A stretch of DNA of 64,000 bases from Flavobacteriaceae bacterium PS02293 (GCA_029960045.1 JASCOV010000003.1:310001-374000), one strand, 5' to 3'; shown: positions 7,275-17,261, numbered from the stretch's first letter. Translations and numbers: made by a program. The notes: generated by a model from the letters alone, not told the origin.

Positions 7275-9473
7275 CTATCTCGTAAATAACAATTCTCTAT
7301 ACTTGGTCATTGGCCAAAGCTCATCATCTACCATCATTTCCAAAGCATCAGAAGCTTCTCTAATGTTCTCAAATAATGGGATTACTTTGTTGCAATATTC
7401 CTCAGCTTGCTTTTGACTTCCAGCTGTATTTTTAGCTATTTCTTTTGCTGTTAATAATGAATCAACACCAAGTTTGATTTGAGAAACATTTCCTGAAATA
7501 TCAGAAATCAAACTCAATTGTTCTTTTGCCAAAGTCTTGAATTCTTTCTCAGAGAAAATCTCTTTCAAACCTTTAACATTCTCAATCAATCTGTTTTGAT
7601 AATTAAGCGCTGCAGGAATAATGTGGTTTCTTGCGATGTCGGCTAAAACTCTTGCTTCGATATCGATTACAGTTGAATATTTTTCTAATTTGATTTCATT
7701 TCTAGCCTCAAACTCTCTGTGAGAATAGATTCCTAGCTCTTCGTAAAGGTCAACAAATTTCTTGTCTAATTCTTTTTTAAGCGCTTCTGGCGTAGTTTTA
7801 AGATTATTCAAACCTCTTTTCTTCGCTTCTTTTGCCCAATCGTCAGAATATCCGTCGCCTTCGAACATAATGTTTTTAGATTGCTTGATATATTCTCTAA
7901 GGATATTGAAAATTGCTTCATCTTTCTTAAGACCAGTTTCTATCAACGCATCAACTTCAACTTTGAAAGCTTTCAATTGTTTTGCAGCAATAACGTTCAT
8001 TACAGTCATTACTTCCGCACAGTTTGCAGAAGAACCAACTGCTCTGATTTCGAATTTGTTTCCTGTGAAAGCAAATGGAGAAGTTCTGTTTCTATCTGTG
8101 TTATCCAAAAGGATTTCAGGGATTTTCCCTACGACATTCAGTTTCAATTCTGTTTTTTCTTCAGGAGATAATTTTCCGTCTGTTACTTTTTCCAATTCTT
8201 CAAGAACTTTGAACAATTGACTTCCGATAAACGCAGAAATAATTGCTGGTGGCGCTTCATTAGCTCCCAATCTGTGGTCATTGCTTGCAGATGCAATACT
8301 TGCTCTCAATAAATCAGCGTAATCGTGAACCGCTTTCAAAGTATTAACAAAGAAAGTCAGGAACTGAAGATTTTTCTTTGGATTTTTTCCAGGACTCAAA
8401 AGGTTTTCGCCAGTGTCCGTTCCAAGAGACCAGTTGTTATGTTTTCCACTTCCGTTTACGCCGGCAAATGGTTTTTCGTGAAATAAAATATGGAAGTGAT
8501 GCTTGTGAGCAATTCTCGCCATAATATCCATTAATAGTGAGTTGTGGTCAACAGCAACATTCGCTTCTTCAAACATTGGTGCCAATTCGAATTGATTTGG
8601 AGCCACCTCGTTATGACGCGTTGTTACAGGAATTCCCAGCTTCATACATTCGATTTCCAATTCCTTCATAAAGTTCATAACTCTTGTAGGAATTGAACCG
8701 AAATAATGGTCATCCAACTGTTGTCCTTTCGCTGGAGAATGTCCCAACAAAGTTTTACCTGTCAAAACCAAATCCGGACGGGACTGATACAAAGCCGTAT
8801 CTACCAAGAAATATTCCTGTTCCCAACCAAGCGTTGGAGAAACTTTTGAAACATTTTTATCGAAATAAGATTTCATTACATCTGTTGCAGCTTCATCTAC
8901 AGCATTTAATGCTCTCAAAAGTGGTGTTTTATAATCTAAAGTTTCACCTGTATAAGAAATGAAAATTGAAGGAATACAAAGTGTAGTTCCCATAATAAAA
9001 GCCGGAGAAGTCGGGTCCCAAGCGGTATAGCCTCTTGCTTCAAACGTATTTCTGATTCCTCCATTCGGGAAAGAAGAAGCATCTGGCTCCTGCTGAATCA
9101 ACATTCCACCACTGAATCTCTCGATAGCTCTTCCACCTTCGATTGGCGTAAAGAAAGAATCGTGTTTTTCTGCAGTTGCTCCTGTCAAAGGCTGAAACCA
9201 GTGCGTGTAGTGTGTTACACCTTTTGATAACGCCCAGTCTTTCATTGCAACAGCAACCTGGTCAGCGATGTGTCTTTGGATTTTTGTTCCTTTTTTAGAA
9301 GCTTCCATTAATAGTTGGAAAGCATCTTTCGTCAAATATTCTCTCATTGTTTCTTCAGAGAATACGTTTTGACAGAATAATTCGGATAGTTTTGCAGGAA
9401 CTTCAACGAAATTATCTCTTCTGTAATTTCTGAAAGGAAGCTCGGCTAAGGCTTTAAATCTTAATGTTGACAT
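7275..9473 (-). CDS. glnN: Glutamine synthetase type III
   Basis: Makes glutamine from glutamate, ammonia and ATP. 732 residues is the length of GSIII, far larger than GSI (about 470). The family motif HEKPFAGVNGSGKHNNWSLG and the NRTSPFAFTGNKFEIRAVGSSAN segment are present. It follows the ammonium channel and a porin-like barrel on the same strand, forming an ammonium uptake and assimilation cluster. It has its own promoter (9498-9505), so can be expressed apart from them. The gene name follows the usage for GSIII; some annotate it glnA. Confidence 0.95.
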   Translation of the reverse strand: MSTLRFKALAELPFRNYRRDNFVEVPAKLSELFCQNVFSEETMREYLTKDAFQLLMEASKKGTKIQRHIADQVAVAMKDWALSKGVTHYTHWFQPLTGATAEKHDSFFTPIEGGRAIERFSGGMLIQQEPDASSFPNGGIRNTFEARGYTAWDPTSPAFIMGTTLCIPSIFISYTGETLDYKTPLLRALNAVDEAATDVMKSYFDKNVSKVSPTLGWEQEYFLVDTALYQSRPDLVLTGKTLLGHSPAKGQQLDDHYFGSIPTRVMNFMKELEIECMKLGIPVTTRHNEVAPNQFELAPMFEEANVAVDHNSLLMDIMARIAHKHHFHILFHEKPFAGVNGSGKHNNWSLGTDTGENLLSPGKNPKKNLQFLTFFVNTLKAVHDYADLLRASIASASNDHRLGANEAPPAIISAFIGSQLFKVLEELEKVTDGKLSPEEKTELKLNVVGKIPEILLDNTDRNRTSPFAFTGNKFEIRAVGSSANCAEVMTVMNVIAAKQLKAFKVEVDALIETGLKKDEAIFNILREYIKQSKNIMFEGDGYSDDWAKEAKKRGLNNLKTTPEALKKELDKKFVDLYEELGIYSHREFEARNEIKLEKYSTVIDIEARVLADIARNHIIPAALNYQNRLIENVKGLKEIFSEKEFKTLAKEQLSLISDISGNVSQIKLGVDSLLTAKEIAKNTAGSQKQAEEYCNKVIPLFENIREASDALEMMVDDELWPMTKYRELLFTR

Positions 9474-9497
9474 AAAATGTTAGGATTAATTTTGTAC

Positions 9498-9505
9498 AAA
9501 TATAA
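9498..9505 (-). promoter_or_regulatory. Promoter -7 element for glutamine synthetase
   Basis: Minus-strand TATATTTG, 24 nt upstream of the ATG at 9473. Confidence 0.5.
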
Positions 9506-9577
9506 AAAAAGTATAACTGATATCGTTTTTTTTATGGGTTTAGTTAAAAAAAACATTATAATATTAATTTAGACTAT

Positions 9578-9604
9578 AAAAAAACACCCCAAACAGGAGT
9601 GTTT
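9578..9604 (-). terminator. Intrinsic terminator of the porin-like gene
   Basis: Minus-strand stem AAACACTCC / GGGGTGTTT (one G-T pair), loop 5, followed by a T7 run. Confidence 0.8.
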
Positions 9605-9625
9605 AATGTTTTTCGCCCGTTTTGG

Positions 9626-10735
9626 TTAAAATTTATACATTGCTGCAATTAGGAAATTTGCTGTAGCATCTGTAGCAACATCGTGCTTTTTAAAATAAAT
9701 ATCATCTGTTGCTTTTTCATATCTAATTTCTGGTTTCAACTGAAAATTACCATAAGATAAAGTTCCGGAAATTGTGTTTGCAAAAACATTTTGTCCAACT
9801 ATTCCTGAACCGACTGCCAGTGCATTTTCTTTATTATTAAGCAATTCTGCTCTGTAATTTAAAGCGAAATGTTCAGTGAATCCATACTTAAGATATCCAA
9901 CAAGTGATGACCATCTTTTTTTTGAATCATCAATATCATCTTTGGATTCAAATGTTGTAGCATTCAGACCAACTTTGAATTTGTCTGTAACTTTGTAAGC
10001 AGCAGAAATATCGAATTGAGAAATATTGGAACTCTGCGGATTATAACTGCCCTGCTGACCATTCAAATAAACATTAAACGAATCCGCTGCATAACCAACC
10101 TGCCAAATTAAAAATTTGTTTCTGTAACTCTTGGTTACGACATCGCCAGCAGCATCTAGCACTTCCGCTTTTTGGAAAGAAGAGCGCAAATCTGTCGGAT
10201 TTGCAACTCCAGCCATAAAATTAAACTTATCGAAAACGTAATTCGCCTTAACTCCAGTGTGGAAAAAAGGTCCGTAAGAAAAAGCATAAGACATACTATA
10301 GATATCATTGTCAGGAGCGTCCAAAAGCTCATAACCGATATGCGTCGTCCAAGAACCTCCTGTAATTGTTAGATTTTCTGTCGCAGCATAATCGATGAAC
10401 AATTGTTTTATTAATAGACCTGTATTAGATTGAGTATAATTGAATTGCTCTACCCTATTTCCAACACCCAAATCTGCAGTCAATCCGAATTTTCCAACTT
10501 TATGTGTCATTTTCAAAGACAACATTCCGAGTTCAAAAGAATTATTGGGTGTTGTAAAACTTGTTCTTGTATTGAAATCGACATTTGCAAAATCATATTT
10601 ATAAAAAATATCGGCAGAACCACTAAAGGTAAAGTTCTTCAAAGGACCTTCTTCTTCCTGAGCAAAAGCCACAGAACCCGATGCGCTCATTAATACAAAT
10701 AAAATTTTTTTCGGTAAAGAGGATAATAATTTCAT
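9626..10735 (-). CDS. Outer-membrane beta-barrel (porin-like) protein
   Basis: 369 residues with a signal peptide cut near VAFAQ (about residue 26). The rest is alternating beta-strand sequence ending in the outer-membrane terminal signature (FLIAAMYKF). It resembles the Bacteroidota BBP2/OmpL-like putative porins. Placed between the ammonium channel and glutamine synthetase, it is likely a nitrogen-responsive outer-membrane pore that admits ammonium or another small nitrogen source; that role is inferred from context only. Confidence 0.82.
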   Translation of the reverse strand: MKLLSSLPKKILFVLMSASGSVAFAQEEEGPLKNFTFSGSADIFYKYDFANVDFNTRTSFTTPNNSFELGMLSLKMTHKVGKFGLTADLGVGNRVEQFNYTQSNTGLLIKQLFIDYAATENLTITGGSWTTHIGYELLDAPDNDIYSMSYAFSYGPFFHTGVKANYVFDKFNFMAGVANPTDLRSSFQKAEVLDAAGDVVTKSYRNKFLIWQVGYAADSFNVYLNGQQGSYNPQSSNISQFDISAAYKVTDKFKVGLNATTFESKDDIDDSKKRWSSLVGYLKYGFTEHFALNYRAELLNNKENALAVGSGIVGQNVFANTISGTLSYGNFQLKPEIRYEKATDDIYFKKHDVATDATANFLIAAMYKF

Positions 10736-10926
10736 AGTTTTTTATTTTAAATATTAGTAATAGTTTGTTTTCAGTTTTGAACATAATCTACCCGTACCCT
10801 TTATATTGCAAAGTGTAAATTATTGATTTTAAGATTCTTGCATTTTTAACTTTAAGACAAAACCGCCAGTTAAAAACACAAGAAACTTAATTGATAAAAT
10901 TTATAGAAAGAAGAGTTGTCTTAATA

Positions 10927-12246
10927 TTATAAAGACTCTCCGTGTTGTGTTTTATCCAATCCTTCGATTTCGTACTCTTGATTTACTCTAAGAGGTGTAA
11001 TCAAATTGGTAATATAAAGAAGCGCATAAGACCCTCCGAAAGCGAAAACAGAAACCCCAACCAAAGCAACCAAATGCTTGATGAACAAAGTTGGATCTCC
11101 ACCATAGAATAAACCTTGCTCCACAACAGCAGGATTAATAGTCGATGTTGCGAAAACGCCTGTCAAAACCATTCCAACCATACCGCCAACACCGTGACAA
11201 GGAAAAACATCCAATGTATCGTCAACATCCGTTTTGCTTCTAAGATTTACTACAAAGCCACTCACGACAACAGCAATCAAACCGATAAGAATCGAATGTG
11301 GAAGCGTCACAAATCCGGCAGCCGGCGTAATTGCAACAAGTCCAACTACAGCTCCGATACAAACACCCATTGCAGACAATTTTTTTCCTCTGATTTTTTC
11401 GATAACACCCCAACCAATTGCCGCCGCTGCAGATGCCGCAGTTGTATTTGCAAAAGCCTGAACCGCTAAACTTCCAGATGACAACGCAGAACCAGCATTG
11501 AATCCAAACCAACCAAACCAAAGCAATGCAGTTCCTAAAATAACATAAGTGATTCTGCTAGGATTATGCTCAGGCTCGTTTCTTTTTTTCAGGAATAAAG
11601 CCGCAGCTAAAGCAGCCCAACCTGCACTCATATGAACAACGGTTCCTCCAGCAAAATCCAAAACGCCATATTTAAACAAAATCCCGTCCGGATGCCAAAC
11701 AGCGTGAGCCAATGGAGAATATATTAAAATTGAAAATAAGATGATAAACAGCAAATAAGCCCAAAACCTAACTCTTTCAGCAAAAGCACCAGTAATAAGC
11801 GCCGGCGTGATAACCGCAAATTTCATCTGGAAAATCGCAAAAAGTAAAATAGGAATTGTTGGCGCAAGTGACCAGGCAGTTTTGGTTCCTACATTATTAA
11901 AGAAGAGATATTTCGTAGGATTACCAATGAATCCGCCAATAGAATCTCCAAAAGCTAATCCAAATCCAATCACCACCCAAACAACAGTGATAACGCCCAT
12001 TGCAATAAAACTTTGCAAAATCGTGCTTATCACATTTTTCTTCGTCACCATTCCTCCGTAGAAAAATCCCAGCCCAGGCGTCATAATCAATACCAAAGCG
12101 GCCGAGACCAACATCCACGAAATATCAGCACCATTAAACTCCGGAATATCCTTTTCATTGACAGGTGTTTCCGTAAAAATACTTCCCGAATACAAACAAA
12201 AAACCGCTAATACAATAAGTGTAATTAGTAAAATCCATTTTCTCAT
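10927..12246 (-). CDS. amt: Ammonium transporter (Amt family)
   Basis: 439 residues, about 11 membrane helices plus an N-terminal signal-like helix. Amt hallmarks are visible: GLGFFYGGMV near the start of the core, the conserved His pair region (GTVVHMSAGWAAL and FPCHGVGGMVG), and GWFGFNAGSAL. It conducts NH4+/NH3 across the inner membrane. Amt genes are usually paired with a PII gene (glnK); here the next gene is the porin-like barrel and no PII gene is nearby. Confidence 0.95.
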   Translation of the reverse strand: MRKWILLITLIVLAVFCLYSGSIFTETPVNEKDIPEFNGADISWMLVSAALVLIMTPGLGFFYGGMVTKKNVISTILQSFIAMGVITVVWVVIGFGLAFGDSIGGFIGNPTKYLFFNNVGTKTAWSLAPTIPILLFAIFQMKFAVITPALITGAFAERVRFWAYLLFIILFSILIYSPLAHAVWHPDGILFKYGVLDFAGGTVVHMSAGWAALAAALFLKKRNEPEHNPSRITYVILGTALLWFGWFGFNAGSALSSGSLAVQAFANTTAASAAAAIGWGVIEKIRGKKLSAMGVCIGAVVGLVAITPAAGFVTLPHSILIGLIAVVVSGFVVNLRSKTDVDDTLDVFPCHGVGGMVGMVLTGVFATSTINPAVVEQGLFYGGDPTLFIKHLVALVGVSVFAFGGSYALLYITNLITPLRVNQEYEIEGLDKTQHGESL

Positions 12247-12627
12247 AGTTCTATTATTTTAAATTGTTAATCGAAATTATGAATTTTATCATAAAAACCC
12301 ATAAATAATTGGGGGTATTTTAAAAATAATATATTAATTTTAGTTAACACCCCCATCAAATTTAAATTTTAACAGTTTTATAATAAATCAAAATCACAGA
12401 CACCCCCTCATTTTTTACACTCTAAATTTAATTTTGATATTTAATTACTATTATCAAAATGTGAATAAAATTTATTTTGAAAATTATTTCCCTGTATTAA
12501 TGAGAAAGATTAATTTTAAGACCAATTACTAATTTGTAAAAAAAATTAGTAAAAGACTGAATATCAATAATTTAAATATTTAATTTAAAATTCGTAACTT
12601 CGCAGACTTTTATAAAAATTTTAATAT
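12247..12627. other. Divergent intergenic region with three C5/G5 tracts
   Basis: 381 bp, extremely AT-rich, between the divergent amt and phosphorylase-like genes. Against this background stand GGGGG at 12311-12315 and CCCCC at 12350-12354 and 12403-12407; the first two form an inverted pair (GGGGGTATT / AACACCCCC). They could be operator sites. A weak -7 (TAACTTCG, 12595-12602) precedes the plus-strand gene. Confidence 0.4.
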
Positions 12628-14295
12628 ATGGCAAATTCAAGAGCAAGAGAAACCACAGAAGCTATCGAAAGATTATATGTCTCAATGAGACACTTATTCT
12701 ACAGAGGATTTTTCAAACCTTCAGGTGTTTCGGGCGAATCATTAAGAAAACTCTTAATGGTAATCAACCCTGAAATCTACGGAAGTATGAGTATTCCTAA
12801 TAAGATAGAGCTGGACGGTTTACTTTATGTTCTTGACCGTCTTCCGGAAGGCATCGAAGAATGTTCTTTCATCCATTTAACCTCAGACGAAGGTTTTGAC
12901 AAAGGAAGCTTCGAACCAATTGTTCCGAAAAAACGTAGAAGAAATTGCTATAGAATAGACGAACACCAAATGAACATCGAAGTTCTATTGGGACGTTCTG
13001 AGATTTATGATATTTTGACTCACCTTACATTCTTATATCTGGAAGCTGACAAAATCAGAAATATCGGCTTTGACTTAAGCGAAGATGGAAGACCAAGAAG
13101 AATCTGGAAAATCATAGAAGAAGTAGCAAAAGGCGAGAAAAAACACAGCAGAAAAGAAAAAGAAGTAGCATTGATTCATCTTTCTTCTTTCTTAGGAAGA
13201 ACCTTCGATGAAACTTTGAATGCTTATAATGGTTTTGGTGATGATAACAATCCTGACCGTTTGTTCAAAATCATCTATTGGCTTGGGCAAGTGAGTTTGA
13301 CCGATTGGAAAGAGCAAAGCGAACGTGAAATCTATTTCTCATCAATATTACAGGAAAGAGTTGGACATCACCTTTTCGGAGAGAAATGGGCAAACAAAAT
13401 CAAACAGGTTTTGGTAGAGAACAATCTTCATATGAGACCGCTTCACATCATCAGTGCCAATATGCACTCTGTGAAGAATATGTTGTTCGCGAATGATGCG
13501 CTTAATAAAAAAGGAACCAAAGAAGTTGATTATAAACTTTTTGCAGATATCAGTAATAAGAAAGACCTTCAAACCAAGGTTCTGGATCACGCCTTGAAAG
13601 AAGGAATGATCTACATCGATGACCATAGCGGAAGTAACATTGATGTTCAGATCATTGATCTTTCTAAAACAGAACTTAAAAATTCAGTTTTCGCTGGTCA
13701 GAAATACAAAGGAGACGATGTCATTTTGGTTTTTGATTATGCTTTCGGAGAACAAGCTTTCGAAGTAATGGACGAATTACTAAGACCTTACGAAGTCAAC
13801 GGCGAAGTTTATATGATGAAAGTGAAATCAGTTTCTATTATGGGAAAAGCCGGAATTTTAACTGGTGGAAAAGGCGACATAATGATCCCAACGTCTCACA
13901 TCTTCGAAGGAACTGCAGACAATTACACTTTCGAAAACGCATTGAAACTAACGGATTTTGTAGATGACGAAGTGAAAGCTTTTGAAGGGCCGATGGTTAC
14001 CGTTTTGGGCACATCACTTCAAAACAAAGATATTTTGTCTTACTTTATGACCACATCGTGGAAAGCCATCGGACTGGAAATGGAAGGTGCTCATTATCAA
14101 AAAGCAATTCAGGTAGCGAGCAAAATCCGTCATCATATTTCTCCGGATCTATTTGTGATGTACGCTTACTACGCTTCAGACAATCCTCTGGAAACGGGAA
14201 GTACATTATCTTCCGGCGGACTTGGACTCACTGGTGTAAAACCAACTTATATGATTACACATAAGATTATCGAGAAAATTCTTGAACAAAAATAA
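12628..14295 (+). CDS. Large protein of DUF6909 type with a nucleoside-phosphorylase-like C-terminus
   Basis: 555 residues, soluble. The N-terminal 350 residues are helical and of unknown role. The C-terminal part (about 362-550) has features of the PNP/UDP phosphorylase and AMP-nucleosidase fold: a beta-strand followed by YAFGEQAFEVMDEL, a glycine-rich turn ILTGGKGDIMIPTSH (410-424), GTSLQNKD (461-468), and GLEMEGAHY (482-490), which matches the substrate-binding MEG/ME-A motif of that superfamily. It may therefore act on nucleotides, but the catalytic function is unproven. DUF6909 is my recollection of the family name. Monocistronic, with a strong terminator. Confidence 0.7.
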   Translation: MANSRARETTEAIERLYVSMRHLFYRGFFKPSGVSGESLRKLLMVINPEIYGSMSIPNKIELDGLLYVLDRLPEGIEECSFIHLTSDEGFDKGSFEPIVPKKRRRNCYRIDEHQMNIEVLLGRSEIYDILTHLTFLYLEADKIRNIGFDLSEDGRPRRIWKIIEEVAKGEKKHSRKEKEVALIHLSSFLGRTFDETLNAYNGFGDDNNPDRLFKIIYWLGQVSLTDWKEQSEREIYFSSILQERVGHHLFGEKWANKIKQVLVENNLHMRPLHIISANMHSVKNMLFANDALNKKGTKEVDYKLFADISNKKDLQTKVLDHALKEGMIYIDDHSGSNIDVQIIDLSKTELKNSVFAGQKYKGDDVILVFDYAFGEQAFEVMDELLRPYEVNGEVYMMKVKSVSIMGKAGILTGGKGDIMIPTSHIFEGTADNYTFENALKLTDFVDDEVKAFEGPMVTVLGTSLQNKDILSYFMTTSWKAIGLEMEGAHYQKAIQVASKIRHHISPDLFVMYAYYASDNPLETGSTLSSGGLGLTGVKPTYMITHKIIEKILEQK

Positions 14296-14301
14296 AAATT
14301 G

Positions 14302-14327
14302 AAAGCCTCCAAATCGGAGGCTTTTTT
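14302..14327 (+). terminator. Intrinsic terminator
   Basis: 9-bp stem AAAGCCTCC / GGAGGCTTT, loop 5, T run; just after the 12628 gene. Confidence 0.9.
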
Positions 14328-14349
14328 ATGCAATTAAGTCTAAATTGAT

Positions 14350-15591
14350 TTATATAAAATTTGCAACCGTATAAATAATCAATCCAACCAATCCGCCGAC
14401 GATAGTTCCGTTGATCCTGATGAACTGTAGATCTTTCCCAACTTCCAGTTCCAGCTTTCTACTGAGTTCTTTTCCTTCCCAATTTCCAACGGTTGTGCTA
14501 ATTAATTCTCCGAAACCTTTCGTGTTTTTCAGAATGTATTTGTAAGCGGTCAATCGCACCCAGCTATCGATTCTGTTTTGGAATTGCTCATCGTTTTGAA
14601 GATTGAAAACAAACTCGTCCAGATTTTTTTTGATGTAAGATTTCAGTTTAGAATCCTGATCTGTTAGTTCTTTTATTAATGATGATTTTAGCGATTGCCA
14701 GATGTCATTGGAATATTGATTGAGTTTTTCGCCTTGAAAAAATTCTGATTTAATAGTTTCAAATTCCGATTCCCATTTTGGTTCTTCTTTAAGTTCTTGT
14801 GAAAATTCGAAGATTTTGTTGGTGATTTCTGTTCTTAATGGATGCTTCAAATCCTCTTCTACTTCTCGGAAATAATCGCTCAGACCTTTTGTGATCTTTT
14901 CTGATATTTTAGAATCCACAGATTTAGGAATAAAAAAGAAACTTTCTTTCTCCACTCTTTCTGTCACCAATTGTTGATTTTCAAGTATATAATTTTTGAT
15001 CTGAGAACTTAAGCCTGTTATCAATCTTTGATGGTCGTTTTTATTAAGAATATATTCAATTCCATTTCCGATGATAGAATTAAGTTTTATTGAATCCGCC
15101 ATTTCTTCAGCTTTATTGGTAATGAATTTTACAACGGTTTCATCATCTAATTTATTAATAATATTAATCAAAATCGATGATAATTCATTAATCAAAAGAT
15201 TCTGATTTCGATCTTTAGCAAGCCAATCACCAACATAAACCGAAACTTTTAGTTTCTGAATGTAAGGTCTGATATTTTGAGGTGAAAGAAAATTTTCAAC
15301 CACGAAATTTCCAAGATTGTCTCCTATTTTTTCCTTAGAATTTTCAATCAAATTGGTATGGGGGATTTTGATTCCGAGAGGATAATTAAAAAGCGCTGTG
15401 ACAGCAAACCAATCCGCCAAAGCACCAACCATTGCCGCTTCTGAAAAAGCTCTGATGTAACCGATCCAATGCGAATGATTTTGTTTTTGAAGAATCGTCA
15501 TCCCAACAAAAGTGATTGCCATCAGGATAAATAATCCTGTAGCGAGCATTTTGTGATTCCGGAGTTGTTGTTTTTTTAATTCATCATTCAT
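14350..15591 (-). CDS. DUF445 family membrane protein
   Basis: 413 residues from MNDELKKQQ. A helix near residues 15-35, then the conserved stretch around MVGALADWFAVTALFNYPLGIKIPHTNLIE typical of DUF445 (YjiN/YheB-like), a long charged helical middle, and a C-terminal membrane helix. Function unknown in the family. The frame is open 18 codons further upstream, but a TAnnTTTG element at 15621-15628 lies downstream of that alternative start, so I chose the ATG at 15591. Confidence 0.88.
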   Translation of the reverse strand: MNDELKKQQLRNHKMLATGLFILMAITFVGMTILQKQNHSHWIGYIRAFSEAAMVGALADWFAVTALFNYPLGIKIPHTNLIENSKEKIGDNLGNFVVENFLSPQNIRPYIQKLKVSVYVGDWLAKDRNQNLLINELSSILINIINKLDDETVVKFITNKAEEMADSIKLNSIIGNGIEYILNKNDHQRLITGLSSQIKNYILENQQLVTERVEKESFFFIPKSVDSKISEKITKGLSDYFREVEEDLKHPLRTEITNKIFEFSQELKEEPKWESEFETIKSEFFQGEKLNQYSNDIWQSLKSSLIKELTDQDSKLKSYIKKNLDEFVFNLQNDEQFQNRIDSWVRLTAYKYILKNTKGFGELISTTVGNWEGKELSRKLELEVGKDLQFIRINGTIVGGLVGLIIYTVANFI

Positions 15592-15620
15592 AATAAAGGA
15601 AATTCGAAAATCGTTCCAAA

Positions 15621-15628
15621 CAAATTTA
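15621..15628 (-). promoter_or_regulatory. Promoter -7 element for the DUF445 gene
   Basis: Minus-strand TAAATTTG, 29 nt upstream of the chosen ATG; it decides the start of that gene. Confidence 0.45.
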
Positions 15629-15694
15629 ACCAAATAATTAGGCATTTGTCTTGAAAATCATATTGATAAATGAGAAAAAGGTTTTTTATTTTTT

Positions 15695-15702
15695 TAGTTT
15701 TG
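15695..15702 (+). promoter_or_regulatory. Promoter -7 element (TAGTTTTG)
   Basis: 17 nt upstream of the ATG at 15720; supports that start over one 23 codons upstream. Confidence 0.5.
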
Positions 15703-15719
15703 TAATAGAAAACAATTCC

Positions 15720-17255
15720 ATGAAAAAACTTTCCATTTTAATGATGATTTTTCTGTCATCATTCCTATTTTCTCAGTCTCAGGATCTATATGCTTTGGCG
15801 AAAGGCGATTATCTTGGTTTCAATGCAATCTTCGACCAGAAGGATAATCTATTCGGTTATGTTTCTATCTATTCTTACGGGAAAAGTGGTGATAAAACGA
15901 AGAAATTCGAATATGTAATTCTTGATAAAAATCTGAATCCTATTGCTAACAAAGAATTCGAAGGCGACATCACAGCAGGCGATTATTATGGCTATATGGA
16001 TTTCCGAGGAAATATTATTTTAAGACCTTCCAGCTTGGATCGTGAGTTTGTGACGAACAAAACGGTTTTTACGCCTTCTTCAATGATTATAGATCTGAAA
16101 GATAATTCGATTAAAAGAAAAATCTATTACGATTATAACGATGGTGTTTTTACAGAAATTACAGAACCAAAATCTTGGAAAAGCGCTAAAAAAGAAGATA
16201 AGGAAGAAAAAAAAGCGAAAGGTTACAATTACATTTCTTATGTTTCTGAGATTAAAGAAGGCGGTTATGTTGTTGGAGAATATAATGATTATGGGAATTA
16301 TCTGAATAATAACAGCCTGATAAGATTTGATGAAAACAAAAAAGAAATCTGGCGATACAAATACAATACAAACGGAGACAAAAGAAACAATCAGGAATTG
16401 TCTTTCATTGATAAAAATGAGGATTATGTGTTTTATCTTTTAAAGGAAACTATCGGCAAAGAGAAACTCTATTCGATTCTGGTGATAGATTTGAAAACGG
16501 GGAAAGAAGTCAGTAAAAAACCAGTTCAGAATCCTAAGAAAGAGACTATGGACTATATTACAGGATTATATTCTTACAGTTTCGGCAATATTGATAATGA
16601 TAGAATCTTTGATGACAAAGTCGTAATGGTTGGAAGACAACTCGAGAATCTTTACACAACAACAGGCTACACCAGATTGTTGGTTGATAAAAAAACCTTT
16701 GAACCCAATGTAGAAAGCATTGAATTTGATTCCACCGAACTTACCAACCTGATTCCGAAACTGAAGAGAAACGGAGTGGTAGAAGCCGGCTACTATTTGG
16801 AACCGCGCGATGCCATCTTCCTAAAGGATGGAAGTGTTGGTCTGCTTCTGGAAAAATATAAACCTGAAGGACAATACAATGCACCAAAAACCACAGATTT
16901 GATTTATCTCTACACCGACAAAGATTTCAAGGTAAAAGGCGTGAAAATCTTCGAGAAAGAAAAATCAAAATGGTCCAACTCCGACTATCTTTTCTCACAA
17001 TATCTGAATGACGGGAAAGATGTGGTTTTCTTCTACAGAGATTATGTCAAAGATTCTGAAACGAAAGAAAAAAACTGGAATCTCTATATCAACACTTTAA
17101 TAGACGGTAATTTCAAACAAGAAATTGTCCCAATCTCGGCCAAAGACGATTTTGTAGTTTCGCCGTATGTTGGGAAAGAAGGTTATATTTTGCTTAGAGA
17201 ATTCAATAAAAAAGCAAAGTATAACAAAATCCGACTGGAACGCCTCAATTACTAA
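15720..17255 (+). CDS. Secreted protein of unknown function
   Basis: 511 residues from MKKLSILMMIFLSS, a clear signal peptide cut after about FSQSQ. The mature part is rich in short beta-strands, Asp/Lys/Tyr and repeated phrases such as FKVKGVKIFEKEKSKW and DGKDVVFFYRDY, suggesting a beta-propeller-like or repeated-strand fold. No enzyme motif, lipobox or T9SS tail is visible. I do not recognise the family. Probably periplasmic. Confidence 0.8.
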   Translation: MKKLSILMMIFLSSFLFSQSQDLYALAKGDYLGFNAIFDQKDNLFGYVSIYSYGKSGDKTKKFEYVILDKNLNPIANKEFEGDITAGDYYGYMDFRGNIILRPSSLDREFVTNKTVFTPSSMIIDLKDNSIKRKIYYDYNDGVFTEITEPKSWKSAKKEDKEEKKAKGYNYISYVSEIKEGGYVVGEYNDYGNYLNNNSLIRFDENKKEIWRYKYNTNGDKRNNQELSFIDKNEDYVFYLLKETIGKEKLYSILVIDLKTGKEVSKKPVQNPKKETMDYITGLYSYSFGNIDNDRIFDDKVVMVGRQLENLYTTTGYTRLLVDKKTFEPNVESIEFDSTELTNLIPKLKRNGVVEAGYYLEPRDAIFLKDGSVGLLLEKYKPEGQYNAPKTTDLIYLYTDKDFKVKGVKIFEKEKSKWSNSDYLFSQYLNDGKDVVFFYRDYVKDSETKEKNWNLYINTLIDGNFKQEIVPISAKDDFVVSPYVGKEGYILLREFNKKAKYNKIRLERLNY

Positions 17256-17261
17256 AGCAAA

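Noticed and set aside
7762..8220. 152-codon plus-strand ORF inside the glutamine synthetase gene
   Set aside because: Antisense to conserved GSIII coding sequence.
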